Source of the DNA: Lutjanus erythropterus
Taxonomy: Eukaryota; Chordata; Actinopteri; Lutjaniformes; Lutjanidae
Assembly: GCA_020091685.1 (NCBI GenBank)
Contig: CM034613.1
Location: forward strand, 18,493,240 to 18,557,239
Direction: 5' to 3'
Length of the DNA: 64,000 nt
Position numbers and translations under genes: made by a program. How positions within the stretch are numbered: position 1 is the stretch's first letter; every line of letters begins with the position of its first letter. Below are positions 36,315 through 48,326 of this stretch, in pieces. The notes under the pieces are model-generated. The model saw only the letters and a program-made list of their open reading frames with translations, ran no database searches and had not been told where the DNA came from.

Positions 36315-36989
36315 CTGTTGAGGAAAATACACACAGACACACATCAACGTTATTCTAATTACCTAAAGCTAAACGTAGGCATGAAAACATTTTAGCTGAC
36401 TACAATGACAACTTAAGAAAGAAACAAAAAATAACTGAAATGACATTGTGTTCACACAAAACTAAATAAAATAAAATAAACATGTAGAGGAAATGTCTTC
36501 AGTTTTAGTCCTTGTCAATTTGGTCAAATGTGTCAAGACAACAAGCAAAATGAGGCACTGATGTTTATTGAGACTGGCAATATTTACATGATTGTGAGTC
36601 AAAGTCCTTTACAAAGTGTTTGTGTTTGTAAGACCTACTCTGAACTTCTTAAAACTTGCCCCTGACAAATACCCCACATATTATAATAATAATAAAAAAA
36701 GAAAACTAATACTGAAACTAATAACAACAAAATCTAAAACATTTTAAACTAATCTGAAACAAGCAAACCAACTCTGGAAACAAACCAAAACTAAAGTGAA
36801 TAAAAAATAAGAATATTTGGATACAACCCCTTTGTAATTACCAACATTTTGATAAGTAATAATAACTTAATTACATATTGTTTTACCAGTAACAGATTAC
36901 AATTATATTTATTTTGTAAATTAATTACATGTAACTTGTTACTCTCCAGAACTGCTAGTATCCTAACAGACCTTGTGGAAAATTTTCTC

Positions 36990-37195
36990 ATAATTAGAGT
37001 ACGATTTCTTGACTCATGGGAAAAAAATGTGTTTTGAACATTCCTGAGAAATAGTATTCACGAGTGGGACGTATGTGAGGTTACCGTGACCTTGACCTTT
37101 GACCACCAAAATTAAATTAGTTTGTCCTTGAGTCCAAGTGGTATTTGTGCCACGTTCAAAGAAATTCCCTCATGGCATTCTTGAAATATCATGGA
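36990..37195. repeat. Single copy of the nuclear-receptor-site repeat
   Basis: TGACCTTGACCTTTGACC at 37087-37104 is followed by CACCAAAATTAAATTAG, GAGTCCAAGTGGTATTTGTG and GAAATTCCCTCATGGCATTC, the same order of words as in the block at 41815-42320. Confidence 0.75.
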
Positions 37196-39154
37196 GGCAT
37201 TAAAGGTATTTTTTTTTTTTTAAATACAGAGGTCCTTCGGTATACAGTCATGAATGTGCACAAGAAATAGAAATTGGCTGATTGGTCCAGTAGATGAGCT
37301 ACAGACAACCTCCAGATCCCTTGACTGCGCACACAGACACACGCACGATACAAATTAGTGACATGTAAAAGCTTTGAATATTTAAGCCCGATATGTTGAC
37401 TCGCCACCTTGACTCAGCAGGGCCAGTGGCGTGAGAGTGTGTAGCTCCCTGACGCAAGCGTGGATAATTAACAAACATCCTGCACTCCACTTCCATGCTG
37501 CGCTCCGTTGTGTTGCGGGGCGCCACGTGGCACGCCGAGGGAGCACGGAGCGTCTAAGTTCATCTACCTTTTTGCTGTCGGAAATTTAGCAAATGATAGG
37601 GAGCACGCTGTGTGATGTGTGAGGTAGCACGCATACAGTACGTGTAAACACAAACTGATGAGATGGCGCTCAGGTGAGCAGATGTTCGTCCTTAAAATTG
37701 TAACTAAAGGTAGAAGGAGCACACAGAGACCAAAGAGAGACAGCTGAAACAACAATGTGAAAACACCCACAGGCGCTCTCTGTGTGTCTGTCTCTTAGTC
37801 TTTCTCTTGAAACTCTATACAAGAACAAAGAGACATGCGAACACAAAACCAAAGCATATTGTTTCACTGTTTCACAAGGCATACATAAAAAGCTAGTCTC
37901 ATCTTGACAGGGCATTTCCTGGCTACAACGTGCCTTTCTCCTCAAAAATTGTACTGTCCCTTTCTCCCTTTCCTCGTCCCTCAGGCTGCAATTCAACGGC
38001 GGCCCAGTAAAACACAAAAGAAATAATTAATTAAATGAAGATACAATGGATGGGGCTGTAACAAACTGTCTCAAATAAGGAGGGAAGTACAGTAAGTCAG
38101 CAAGGAAGGAGGGCAGAGAGAGGAAGACAAAATATTACTACATTTGGCGCGGCATGGTGTTCAAAAAGAAAGTTCATGCATTATGCATGCTGCTTCATTG
38201 CAGCATAGTCTTCAAAGCACTTGCATACATGGAGGGAGACTATAAATTCATCATTTCTGTTCTTTTGGGCGAGCCCGAGCAAAGAGTAGGTGGGGCGGGG
38301 GTGGCAGTGCATTTTGTTAAAGCTGTGTGCAAGATTTCCAGATGATGGCCATTATTGTCGCAGAATTTATTCATGGATGTTTGTGTAACTGCTCTGGGAT
38401 TTATTAGTTTCACTGAGTAAGCTTTCTATTGGCGGTTGAGGATGAGTGCATGAAGGCTTAGTCTGTCAGCTTTAAAAAAACAATCCAAAAGCCAGATTTA
38501 AAGATATCTTTGTCAAGTAAGTTTCCTGGATTTCTGTCAACTTATTAAAGGAATAGTTCAGGAATAGTGGGAGATATTCTTCTTCACTTTGTTGCAGAGT
38601 TGGATGAGAAGACTGATAACAAAATCCATCATTCAGTTGAGATTCTTCACGTGATATCACACAGAGACCTCTGTCCCCTCTGATCATTTGGAGATTTCTA
38701 AATGCGAGGTAACTAACTGAAGAGGCATGGCAACAAGTGTTTGGTTTTTTTTTTAATTCTCCAAATGTTTCCACCCAGTTGAGTAGAGAGTAGAGAGTAG
38801 AGACTGACCTGTGGGTCTAAGTAGTGAGAGACGATTAATCAGTCAGCTGGTTAATCAGGCTAATTATCTGGGATTTTGAGATAATCAGCGTTGGTTAATG
38901 TCTGTGCTCATGAGGCAAATAAACAAAAAATGTCTGCAGACACATCTGCAGGCAGCCTTATCAAAGCAGCTGGAACAATGTTAGTGCTCTCCCTTGTGAG
39001 TTTTGGGACGGTGGTGAAAAAGTGTAACTCTCATGCATCCTGCTGTAAACACTTGCCTAAATTTGCTCAGTTATCATAGGCTTTTGTTAATGTTGACACA
39101 TTTTCCATCCTGAATCATGGCAGACGTAATCTAAAATTGATGGAATGGAGTTGC

Positions 39155-39400
39155 ATTTACGTGGAACTTCTTTTGACCACTCAAAGCACTTTACGCTACA
39201 TATCACATTAACTCAGTCACACACACATTCATACACTAAAGGCTCCTCAGAATCCAACTCATTCGCACACATTCACAGACCTTCAGCACAGTCATTGGGA
39301 ACAACTTGAGGTTCAGTATCTTGCACACGGATTCTCTAACATGGAGACTCGAGATCTTCAGATTGGTGGAAGACGACCCTTCTGTACGTCAGACGCTTCT
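39155..39400. repeat. SINE-like dispersed repeat
   Basis: Contains CAAAGCACTTTACGCTACA, CACACACATTCATACACTAA, GGTTCAGTATCTTGCACACG and AGATTGGTGGAAGACGACCC. I associate these words, in this order, with a fish dispersed repeat whose tail resembles a tRNA read on the opposite strand. Diverged and non-coding. Confidence 0.45.
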
Positions 39401-39639
39401 GACATATTGTATACAGCTCACCCTTAAATACCAGTCCTGAAAGTTCTGAAATCTACAGAATAACCCAGTGCATTTTTCTATTTCTTTAATTGCCAGAAAA
39501 GGATTGTGTATTGTGCATGGAATAATGGAATTACACATGACTGTTTTTTGTTCTGAATCTGACATTATATATCAACCGTTGTCCCCCCTGCTCTCTAAAT
39601 AGTGGTATCGGCCATTGAAGACCCCCTATTGGAGGACTG

Positions 39640-39930
39640 CAACCCATGAGCACCTCTAAAGTCCTAACTAATTAACTTGTTAAATCTAACTTCCTGTCTC
39701 TGCCGGTTCCCCAGCAACTGGTTCAGGCCAAGAAATAATCTGGCACTAACCCTGGTGAAATAGCTAATTGGCGTTTTTACACCTCAGGTTTAGCATGAAA
39801 AAAAAGAAAAGAAAACAAGATATCAAGTGTTAATTAGTGAGCTTTAGAGTGATGGATTTTGGTACATCTGGACAGAGTCTTTCCATTTTTAATGCTAAGT
39901 GAAGCTAACCACCTGCTGGTGCTATATTTA
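39640..39930. repeat. Dispersed repeat piece (AGCTTAGCATAA family, mixed orientation)
   Basis: Contains CACCTCTAAAGTCCTAACTA, CAAGAAATAATCTGGCAC, then GTTAATTAGTGAGCTTTAGA and AATGCTAAGTGAAGCTAACC. The two halves point in opposite directions. Confidence 0.5.
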
Positions 39931-40431
39931 GCGCAGAGATGTGAATGTAGAACTGACTCCATCTTGGATAAATATTTATCTGGCAAAGACATATAAAAAC
40001 AATCACTGTTTTATTTTCCCTAATGTGGAAAAACATACAGTAACGCTCAAGATCCAAGAGTGGGTACATGCATATGTGAGAGGAGTTTTTTTTTTTGCAT
40101 GAGTAGGTGGTCACTGGCCTAGTTTCTCTGAGGCAGATATGAGAGCGCGATGAAAAGGCCTCATTGATCATGATGTCAAAGCAAACCTTCAGATGTCCGG
40201 CAATGTGTTGGACAATAATTCATCACTCCTTTTATCTACATTTACACATTTGCTTGAAGACTAAAGGGTACAAAGATTTGCAATTACAATACAGAGCAAA
40301 CAGTAAAATCCACTGTGAACGTGGAAGGGAGATCAAATGTATCCCTTTAATCAGTCAATACATCAGTTTTCATAACAGTCAAAATAATATATTACTGATC
40401 ATGCTAATAAAACACAATATTCAGTTTACTC

Positions 40432-41036
40432 TTAAAGGGATAGTCCGGATTATTTGATGTAGGGTTGTATGAGGTTGCTATTAATTAACATAAATGTATT
40501 AACATACACACTGTATGATACCAAACACGCAATTTTCAGTGGTCTACTTCTGTTTTATCAGTGCAAAACTACATTGCTGTACTTAAAAGGATAGTTTGGA
40601 ACATCTGAAGTACTAATCCACAGTCAGTGTAACACCTACAGTAGATGGTGGTCGACACACACAGCCAGCTTGTGGAGGTGCTGGTGAATGGAGCTAAACG
40701 ATGTACTGCTGTGGACGGCGTCAGCAAAACATATTTTAGCTACCGAAAAACAAGCCCACCAAAAAAAAAATCCAATCAATATAAGTTTAAGAGCTTGTGC
40801 TGTAATTAGAATATTTTCATTGCTTTACTTTGCTGTCAGTAGGCCTTATCTGCCAGGAAAACATTGTTATATAAGCAAATAATGCTCTCCCCAAAGCAAC
40901 AAAACTTAAAAGTGGCTAAAATATGTCTCGCCGCTGACCCTGTCCACAGCAATTCATTAAGTCTTCGCTTTAGTGCTGGTAAAGTGCTAAAATGTTCTGC
41001 ACTACACCTCAAATAATCTGAACTATCCCTTTTAAG
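40432..41036. mobile_element. MITE pair with AAAGGGATAGT ends (nested or partial)
   Basis: A left terminus CTTAAAGGGATAGTCCGG lies at 40431 and a second, CTTAAAAGGATAGTTTGG, at 40582. One right terminus ends CTATCCCTTTTAAG at 41036. The 40582-41036 part looks like a complete element of about 455 bp, and 40432-40580 like a truncated neighbour of the same family. Confidence 0.65.
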
Positions 41037-41814
41037 TGTGTATCTTGAGCCGGATGTTTAAGTAGATTTTTGTCCAGCTGATCTGTCTGGGTGGATTTTA
41101 TTTAAATATGGAGATAAGGACGGTTTTTGCAGCTGCAGTTCAGTGTAGCACAGGAATTTATACTTAGAGATGACATTAACACTATCTCTCCTTGCTTACA
41201 TATTTTTATACCAACGTTGTTCAAAAACATATGTAAATGTTCAAACACACACATCTTAGAATTTTCCAAAGGCACCTGTGTTCTTTACATTCAACAGTAA
41301 GCTTATACGGAGATAAAGAAATTCAAATAAATAAACAGCAGCTATGACCTTGGCTGAATGCAGCCAATCTGTCTGGCAGACGAACGCTTAGAAAGCGAGA
41401 CCTAATTTGAGATCAATACATGAAATAACACATCTTCTCTTGACTGGGTGTTCATCAAGGAGATCTAAGAGTCTCTTAGTCGGGAATGATGAAATGCTGG
41501 ACAATTTTCCCCCTTACGTTTGTGCTATATGCCCATAAATCATTTTCAAATGGTTTTGAAGGTGGTATAGTCTGCGAGGCGCTTATCTGACCCATATCGC
41601 TACTTGTGCTTATTCCCACAGCATAGCTTCATTCATAATGCTGGGAATCACAATGAGAGCAGACAGACAAAATATATGACTCAAACAGTCCAGTTAGATA
41701 TTTTCTAGAGATGATATTCATAGTTTTTCTGAGCTACTGAGCATAAAGGCGGGAGCGCTACCCACCAGCTGCAAATGTTTTTGCAGAACATTATCATGTC
41801 ACAGTGAAATTTAA

Positions 41815-42320
41815 GTGAATTAATTTTTGAGTTATGGACAGAGACATGTTTTGAGAGGTCACAGAGACCTTTGACCTTCAAACACCATCAGTACAAGTGG
41901 GCATTTGTGCCATGTTCCTGAGATATCGTGTTCAGGGGACGGAAGTGAGATAACAATGACCTTGACCTTTGACCATATAATTCTAATGGGTCAAGTTTTG
42001 AGTCCAAGTGGATGTTTGTGCCAAGTTTAAAGAAATTCCCTCAGATTCACAAGAATGGACTGGACATGAGGTCACAGTGACCTTGACCTTTGACCACCAA
42101 ATTATCTAACAAATCAGTTAAGTGGATGTTTGTGCTTCAACTAATTCTCACCAGGCATTCCTGAGACATCGCGTTCACAAAAATGGGAGGGACGTGAGGT
42201 CACGGTGACCTTTGACCGTCAAATTCCGATCTGTTTATTCTTGAATCCCTGAGGATGTTTGTGCCAAGTTTGAAGACATTCCCTCAAGGCATTCCTGGGA
42301 TTGTATTCATGAGAATGGGA
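41815..42320. repeat. Tandem repeat of about 120 bp carrying nuclear-receptor half-sites
   Basis: TGACCTTGACCTTTGACC occurs at 41957-41974 and 42078-42095, with shorter TGACCTTTGACC at 42206-42217 and a diverged form near 41865. Shared inter-site words are GTGGATGTTTGTGCCAAG, GAAATTCCCTCA and TCACAAGAATGG. Unit spacing is 121 and 128 bp. I know this type of tandem repeat from fish introns. Confidence 0.8.
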
Positions 42321-44556
42321 CGGATCAACGACCTGAATCCATAATGCCTCCAGCCACAACTGTCGCCAGCAGGGAGGCCTAAAGAAGGGGGCGGACAGAA
42401 AACTGAAGAATGCACTATGCAGCATAAAACCTGCCTTTAATGGCCGTTTTAAACATTGTGCCAATAAAGGCTGCTGGACCTCAAACAACGCACTCCAATT
42501 ATACTACATGAGTAAGGTGCTACCTGGCCACACTGCCACACCTTTACATTTATCCTGAAAAAAATCTATCCGTGCCTGTGGTTATCTCTGAGTGGCACGT
42601 GGTGGAGGTATTGACTCAGACACTGCTTCAAGCATACAAGGCAGGCAGGGATTGATGCAATCCACAGGGAGCTGGACGGTCCTGAGGGGAAGAAAATCTC
42701 CCATTGGTTTTGAGACAAAACTGGGGCACAGAGTCTGCTACACCGCAGCACTGCTTTCCCGCTCTGTTACTTTTTCTCTTGGAAAAAAAAAAAAAAAAAA
42801 AGCAGTGCTATGCCCAAAAGGGATCTAGATTCACCCCGTGCTTGAAAACAGAGAACAGATTGGAGCCTGTAGCTTTACTTTTGAGCGACATTGTTTAACT
42901 AATGCCACCGCTGAGGAGCCTAAAAATGATAAGACGGAGCTTTCAAAGAGTAGAAGTCGCAGAAGGAGAAGACTGGATTGAGCTGTCATGTGTTCGATCT
43001 ACCTTTTCTGCCTAACTGGGGCACACCGGGGCACTGTCGTACCTACCTTAGCTATTTTGTGAAGAGTCTGTTCCGCAGAGATATCTGCTCTAAACTGGGG
43101 AGTCATGGAAAGCTGGAGAGTTGTAACATCTCTTGATTGATGTCGACCCATCAGGCTCTCTTATCAGCAGTGAAATCAAGTCAGATTAGCAGAATTATCA
43201 CGGACCCCTGTCCCTGTCGAGTCTTAGAGAAACCCTATCTCTGTCCGTAATGCCTTGGACTAGAGCAAAGCGCAATAAATCTGTCCCTTTACGTTGCCAG
43301 TGGGCACCATGCTGTCCATTAAATTACCACCAGTGGCACCCTTTATGAGTTATACGCTCCACTAACACTGTATCAATAAATAAAGCGAACGCAGAGACAA
43401 CAAAATGGCAACCGTGACATTCTTTGAGGAGAGACGCGCCAGCAGAAAAATACAAATTGATAATGAACGCTGGCGATAATGAAATCACGATGCAAATGAG
43501 GCAGCCTCGTTAGGAGACAGGAAACATCCCATGCCATAGCCGAGCAGCGCCAGAGGAAACATCAAGTCAGAGGCAGGCGTGTCGGAGGGGACAGAGTGTG
43601 CAGAGGCAAAGTCTCTCAGACAAACATTACGCTTCGTCTGAAGTGTCGGCTCAGAGCTGTGGGAGACGTCCTGATGAAGCATCAGATGTATAAGCAGCTT
43701 GTCAGGGAGTGAAGCGCCGTTATGTCTGTTGACAAGGAATGACTGATCAGCGCGAGGCTAAAAATGTGACGCGAAAAAAATAAGTGTGTGTGGGCGACGT
43801 ATGCTAATCATGCAAATAACAATTAAGTCTACAAATCAAATTAGACATATTTAGTTCAGAGGAGAAAAAGACATCATGAAAAATAGATAATTTTCTCAAT
43901 CGTCACCACCTATAAGGGACTGAGGTCCTGCTATTGACAGTTCTGGCTGTTACACAAATGGTGTAGTCAGAGGAGGCCAATTTCTCTCCCTTTTTTTTTT
44001 AAACGAAATGTGATTTAAATTGTAATCAAAAGTAAAAATGACTGACAGTCAACACCCCTCCCCTCGCTCTCCTCCTAAGCTCTCCATTTCTTATGCCGTT
44101 CTTTTCTGGTGTCTTTGTCTTTTGATTCCCCGGAGACTGAAGCAGCTTGCAGTTAAAATGAACACTTGCTGAAAGATGGATGAGGAAAGTTCTCCGAAGA
44201 CCCAATTCTCACCAAACGATTAAACATTAAAGAGAATAGGGAAAATAACTCCTTTGAAAAATCCTTGAGAGGATAAAGGAAATATATTAAAAGTTATACC
44301 AGGTGGGTACACACTCCACCCACATGCGTATGGAAGCCTTTGCTTCGAAAACACAGAGCGTTTATCTATGATTCATGTCAATTAGCCATCCACAGCTATA
44401 GCTTCCAAATTTATTTTTTATGCAGCGGTGGGAGCTTGAATATCTGTGCCTGCTGTTTCACAGTTTTCCATGGTGTTAAAATTGCGCATATATGTATGCG
44501 AGTCTCAGAATATATGCATGTATGTTCGTGTTTGTGTGTGTGGGAATGACACTTAC

Positions 44557-44701
44557 ATCATCATCAAAGAGCTCCATAACAAAGGTGGCCACGCTGCCGT
44601 TGATGCCAATGAAGGTGTTGATGCAGGTCAGAACCACGTAGGCCGTGCTGGGCACACTGAAGATGAATGACGCAGGGTACATCATGGGGGTGATGGACCA
44701 C
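44557..44701 (-). CDS. abca7: ABCA exon 5: TMD2 helices with the PMMYPASF block
   Basis: 145 nt: one base completing Gly, then 48 codons from [10 protein letters not shown] to VMELFDDD, phase 0 out. [20 protein letters not shown] and FIGINGS-ATFV-ELF are diagnostic of ABCA1/ABCA7. [15 protein letters not shown] favours ABCA7 as I recall it (ABCA1 has [14 protein letters not shown]). The segment [14 protein letters not shown] is a membrane helix. Acceptor ttctctgcag, donor gtaagt (strong). Confidence 0.96.
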
Positions 44702-46904
44702 CTGCAGAGAACGAGACACGAGTCACACAAACAGACAGAAAGGGCAAACAAGGACCTCCTGACCCGATTTGGTAATACTAATGAGAAGACAAAGAAAACA
44801 GAAACAGAAAAGTACTTGGCAAGGGTTCACGTTCAGTGTCCCAGTTGTGGCCAGTTTCATGTTAGCAGAATAAATATCATTTTCAATTCACCAATGCAGA
44901 TTAGCAGGTCAGCTGTAGCATTTCATGGTCTCATCCACCTCTTTTGATCATTTGCATGTGACCCATAAAAACACAGCTGAGCAATAAATGCCACCCACAC
45001 TTGACCTGCAGCAGTTCAAGTTCAGCGTTCGAGAATGAAAGAGTAGAGGTGAGGTGCTGCGCAAAGTAATCTCTGAAACAGTAAAATAACAGTTCGATAT
45101 CTCTGATAACATTTTATTGAATTCATCATGAATAATGGACACGCAGGCAGAATTTTAAAAATTATAAAAAAATATATATATTTCTCAGTTATATCAGAGT
45201 TTTAAATGTTTAATAACAGATTTTATCAGGGGTTCTCAAACTTATTGCTAAAAGGTGTGCACTGGTTTTCATTCAAGGTCAGAGGCCCAGAATGATTAGC
45301 GGTAACAGAATAACATTTAATCAACTCACGTGTAACTTTTAAGCAACATACATTCAAGTTCAAGACAGTCAAGAGAGCCAAAGTACATCAAAGCCCAGTG
45401 GGACAAAAGGTGACACACAACACAACAACACGGTCTCCAGCTATTAACGTCGCCATGACAATGATGTCATCAATAGGGAAATAAGCCACATTAAAACCAC
45501 ACTCATCTGTGGACAAGATCCCTGTGAATGAACACCAGCTACACTGCATATTCAGTGTCACTAACAATTTATTGATAACAGAAGATTTATTTGGTGGTGC
45601 ATGGCCCGGGTCCGGGTTGACTTACCATATGCACTTTGAGAAGCCATGGTTTACAAATTTCAGATCAATTTTTAAATGTCAGATATCTTCTATCTGCCTT
45701 AAAAAATAATAATAATAATAATTGACACTGCGTGACCCACTACTGTATGCCTCATGATGTGGTTGATCACGTTGGGGGCTAAACATGTACCACCTCATTA
45801 ACTTATTGATTTTCACTGGCTTTCACTTGGGAACTCAGACAGACAATGATGCAACAGCCAGTACATTGCACTCATGCTCTGATCACAGCGCCGACTTAAT
45901 GTGAATCAGCTTAAATCAAGGTGATGCAAATTTTGCCTCAAACACTGCACAGTAACAGATCCCCCTAAATTTGAGTGTGTGGGCAAATGTCTCCAAACTG
46001 TGGACAAAGTACTATAAAGATGTAGGTTACCCGTTATGCCTGTAAGTATGATAATTGTTTACAATTACTTATTTGATTGGTGGTGAAAGAATAAACTCCA
46101 TTAAACTTTCCAGAAAACAAAAGCGGCATGCATCCGCGGTGGCCATTAAACAAACTAAAGTGTTGGCACATACAATAACATTAAAATGATCTCAAGCAGG
46201 ATTGAAAAAAATATTTCACAGACTTTACTAAAACCTTTGAACATGAGATTTTCTATCATTGCCAACAGTTCAGAATAAAGTGTGAACATTTGTTGGAAAA
46301 GTCACCCAGCACAACTGCAGAGCACAAAATGCATGGTTCAATGTGGAGCAGAGAGAGCAAAAATTAAATATGTGAAACCTTTTAAACCATTATTACCACA
46401 TCACCACAAAAACAAACAAATGACTGGTAAGGTGCTTGACCTCAGCTTCACCAAATGTCTTTTGAGAACTGGAAAAGGGAAAACAAAACACAACAACGGA
46501 TCCTCACAGATACTCTAAAATAACACATCTGCTTAAAAACTTCTGTTTCTTCTGATATTCAGAAGATCCACATATTCATTAAAAAGCATTCCGGATAAAT
46601 TCATTTAGTAAAAAGAAAGCAATCAGCACCTCCTCTGTTGCTCAGCAGTAAATCTAATTTTTGACATATTTTCACACAGCACTTCTAATACACGGTGGAA
46701 ATGTCTCAACATTCTGAGTTTTATAAGCAGCGTCTTTATCTGCGGAGCTGAATTCTGCAGACCTGCTAATAAGGAACAATCCAAACCTAAAGAGAAAAGT
46801 TTAACCCTATGACCAAAACTTTCCCCACAGAGTTAGAACCTCCTATCACTCCTAAACTCACTGAGCTGAATATCGCCAAGAATTGAGTTTTTAAATGTCC
46901 TCAC
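44702..46904. other. Intron between exons 4 and 5
   Basis: No exon seen. A piece starting near 45230 (GGGGTTCTCAAACTT) resembles the end of the inverted-end element at 9837. A short TAA run is at about 45706-45722. Confidence 0.75.
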
Positions 46905-47020
46905 CCATACAAAGCGAGGAGCAGGATCAAAGCCGGCAGGTTGGGAGGTGAAACATAGGCTTCTTGTTGGAAGCAGAGGAAGATCCCAATCACAATCAAG
47001 CACGGGATGGCGTAGTTACA
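46905..47020 (-). CDS. abca7: ABCA exon 4: membrane helices of TMD2
   Basis: 116 nt, phase 0 in, phase 2 out (38 codons plus GG). It begins [10 protein letters not shown] and ends [10 protein letters not shown], and the split Gly is completed by exon 5. Two hydrophobic segments are visible ([13 protein letters not shown] and [13 protein letters not shown]) separated by [10 protein letters not shown]. The QQ-AYV-P-NLPAL pattern resembles remembered mammalian ABCA7 more than ABCA1 (QQKSYVSSTNLPVL). Acceptor ttctgacag, donor gtgagg. Confidence 0.95.
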
Positions 47021-48148
47021 CTGTCAGAACAAACAGAAACAAACAGAAACAATGAGAGGCCAGTGGGGCATAAATGACAACACAGAAAGACTGCTTGCTT
47101 TTGCTCTTGGTTCAATTTTCTAGACAAACAGAACATGTAATTATGAAATCTGTAGATTACTTTTTTAATTAGCGCTCAAATGCATCCATCTTTAATTTTC
47201 TAATTAATTCACTGAATAACAGCCTACCGATATTCCTCTATTTGAGGCAAGGTTGCTCAATGAGACATTGAACCGAAATGTGCGGCGGTTTTACAAAGTT
47301 TTCAACTAAGACACCAATATTTATTTAATATTTGTTTAAATCCAGTAGATATCCAAAATAAGCCTGGGAAAAAAGCTTTTTCTTATAGGTTTAATATTCC
47401 TTTTGGCTGCGGAGCTCTTTAATAAAACAAGTCACAGTGTTCCCACTACGGAATAAATAATGTAGTACTGATAAAATAAATAGAATGCATCAAGATAGAA
47501 TGACACGTTTATTTACAGTTCACAGAAGAAAATTTGCACAGATATATTAAGGAGCTTTCAACCTGGATTCCCTGTAATATCCCTATTGTTGATAGAGCAT
47601 GCATGCTAATGCAGAGAGCTCCAGGCTAGAATCATTAGACTGACTCCTCAGGTGCATTTGTCTTCCACTCAGACAGCATTTATCCACCATAATGATGAGC
47701 GTCCTGATGCCATTTCTTTAGCAAAGGTAGCTGATAAAATGTTTACTTCAATTACGCCTGAGGGAAACTGCCGGTAAGCCTGTTGAGTGTAACCAGCGGG
47801 GGCAGCCGCTGTCGATAATTACGCCTCAGCCAATAACTGTTGCTCCGCTGAAGCTTTTCCCAGAGGCCAGCAGTGTCAAAGCTACATTATCAATTACAGT
47901 AGATGGATATTGTTTTTACATATAGCCTTGGGTGGAAAACAATCTTCAGGATAGTAGAGGAGTATAAAACCAGGGTAAAATGAGGCCCACAGCACCGAAA
48001 CCTGAGTGAATCACATTATAATGAATATCTATAGTTTTTACCTTGATTTCAGCCAGCATGTAAAAAAATAGAGTTGATGCTAAGTCATATCTAAAAAGCT
48101 ATGATCATTTAAGATGTGAAACAGCAGTGTGATGGAGCTGGTACTCAC
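47021..48148. other. Intron between exons 3 and 4
   Basis: No exon or recognised repeat. The block at about 47745-47880 is less AT-rich, contains two TTACGCCT words, and could be a conserved noncoding element. Confidence 0.75.
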
Positions 48149-48326
48149 CATGTCCCAGGCAAAATTGGCCAACCAGTAGACAGCTGGGTTTACTCCACTG
48201 ACAAATTGCAGGTGCTTGGCTTTGCTCACCCTCTCTTGGATGAGGAAGAGGACAAAGCTGGCAGGGATGAAGGACATGGCAAAGATAACGCAGATGGACA
48301 CCACCACGTCAGTGGAGGTTGTGGCC
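48149..48326 (-). CDS. abca7: ABCA exon 3: start of the membrane-domain-2 helix bundle
   Basis: 178 nt: one base completes a Met, then 59 codons beginning [10 protein letters not shown] and ending [10 protein letters not shown], phase 0 out. The stretch [20 protein letters not shown] is a membrane helix. [13 protein letters not shown] is the near-invariant ABCA coupling segment, and [15 protein letters not shown] is the next helix approach. Acceptor caatcacag, donor gtgagt. The open frame extends past the acceptor into intron, but homology begins at ATTST. Confidence 0.96.

Larger units (their letters stand above)
36315..44556. other. Intron between exons 5 and 6 (8.2 kb)
   Basis: Contains a single NR-site repeat (about 36990-37195), a GAGTAGA short tandem (about 38779-38803), a SINE-like repeat (about 39155-39400), a dispersed repeat piece (about 39640-39930), MITE copies (40432-41036), a tandem NR-site block (41815-42320) and a poly-A of about 20 bp near 42782. 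The interval 43050-43700 is GC-balanced with no repeat or ORF signal and may hold conserved noncoding sequence. Confidence 0.78.
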
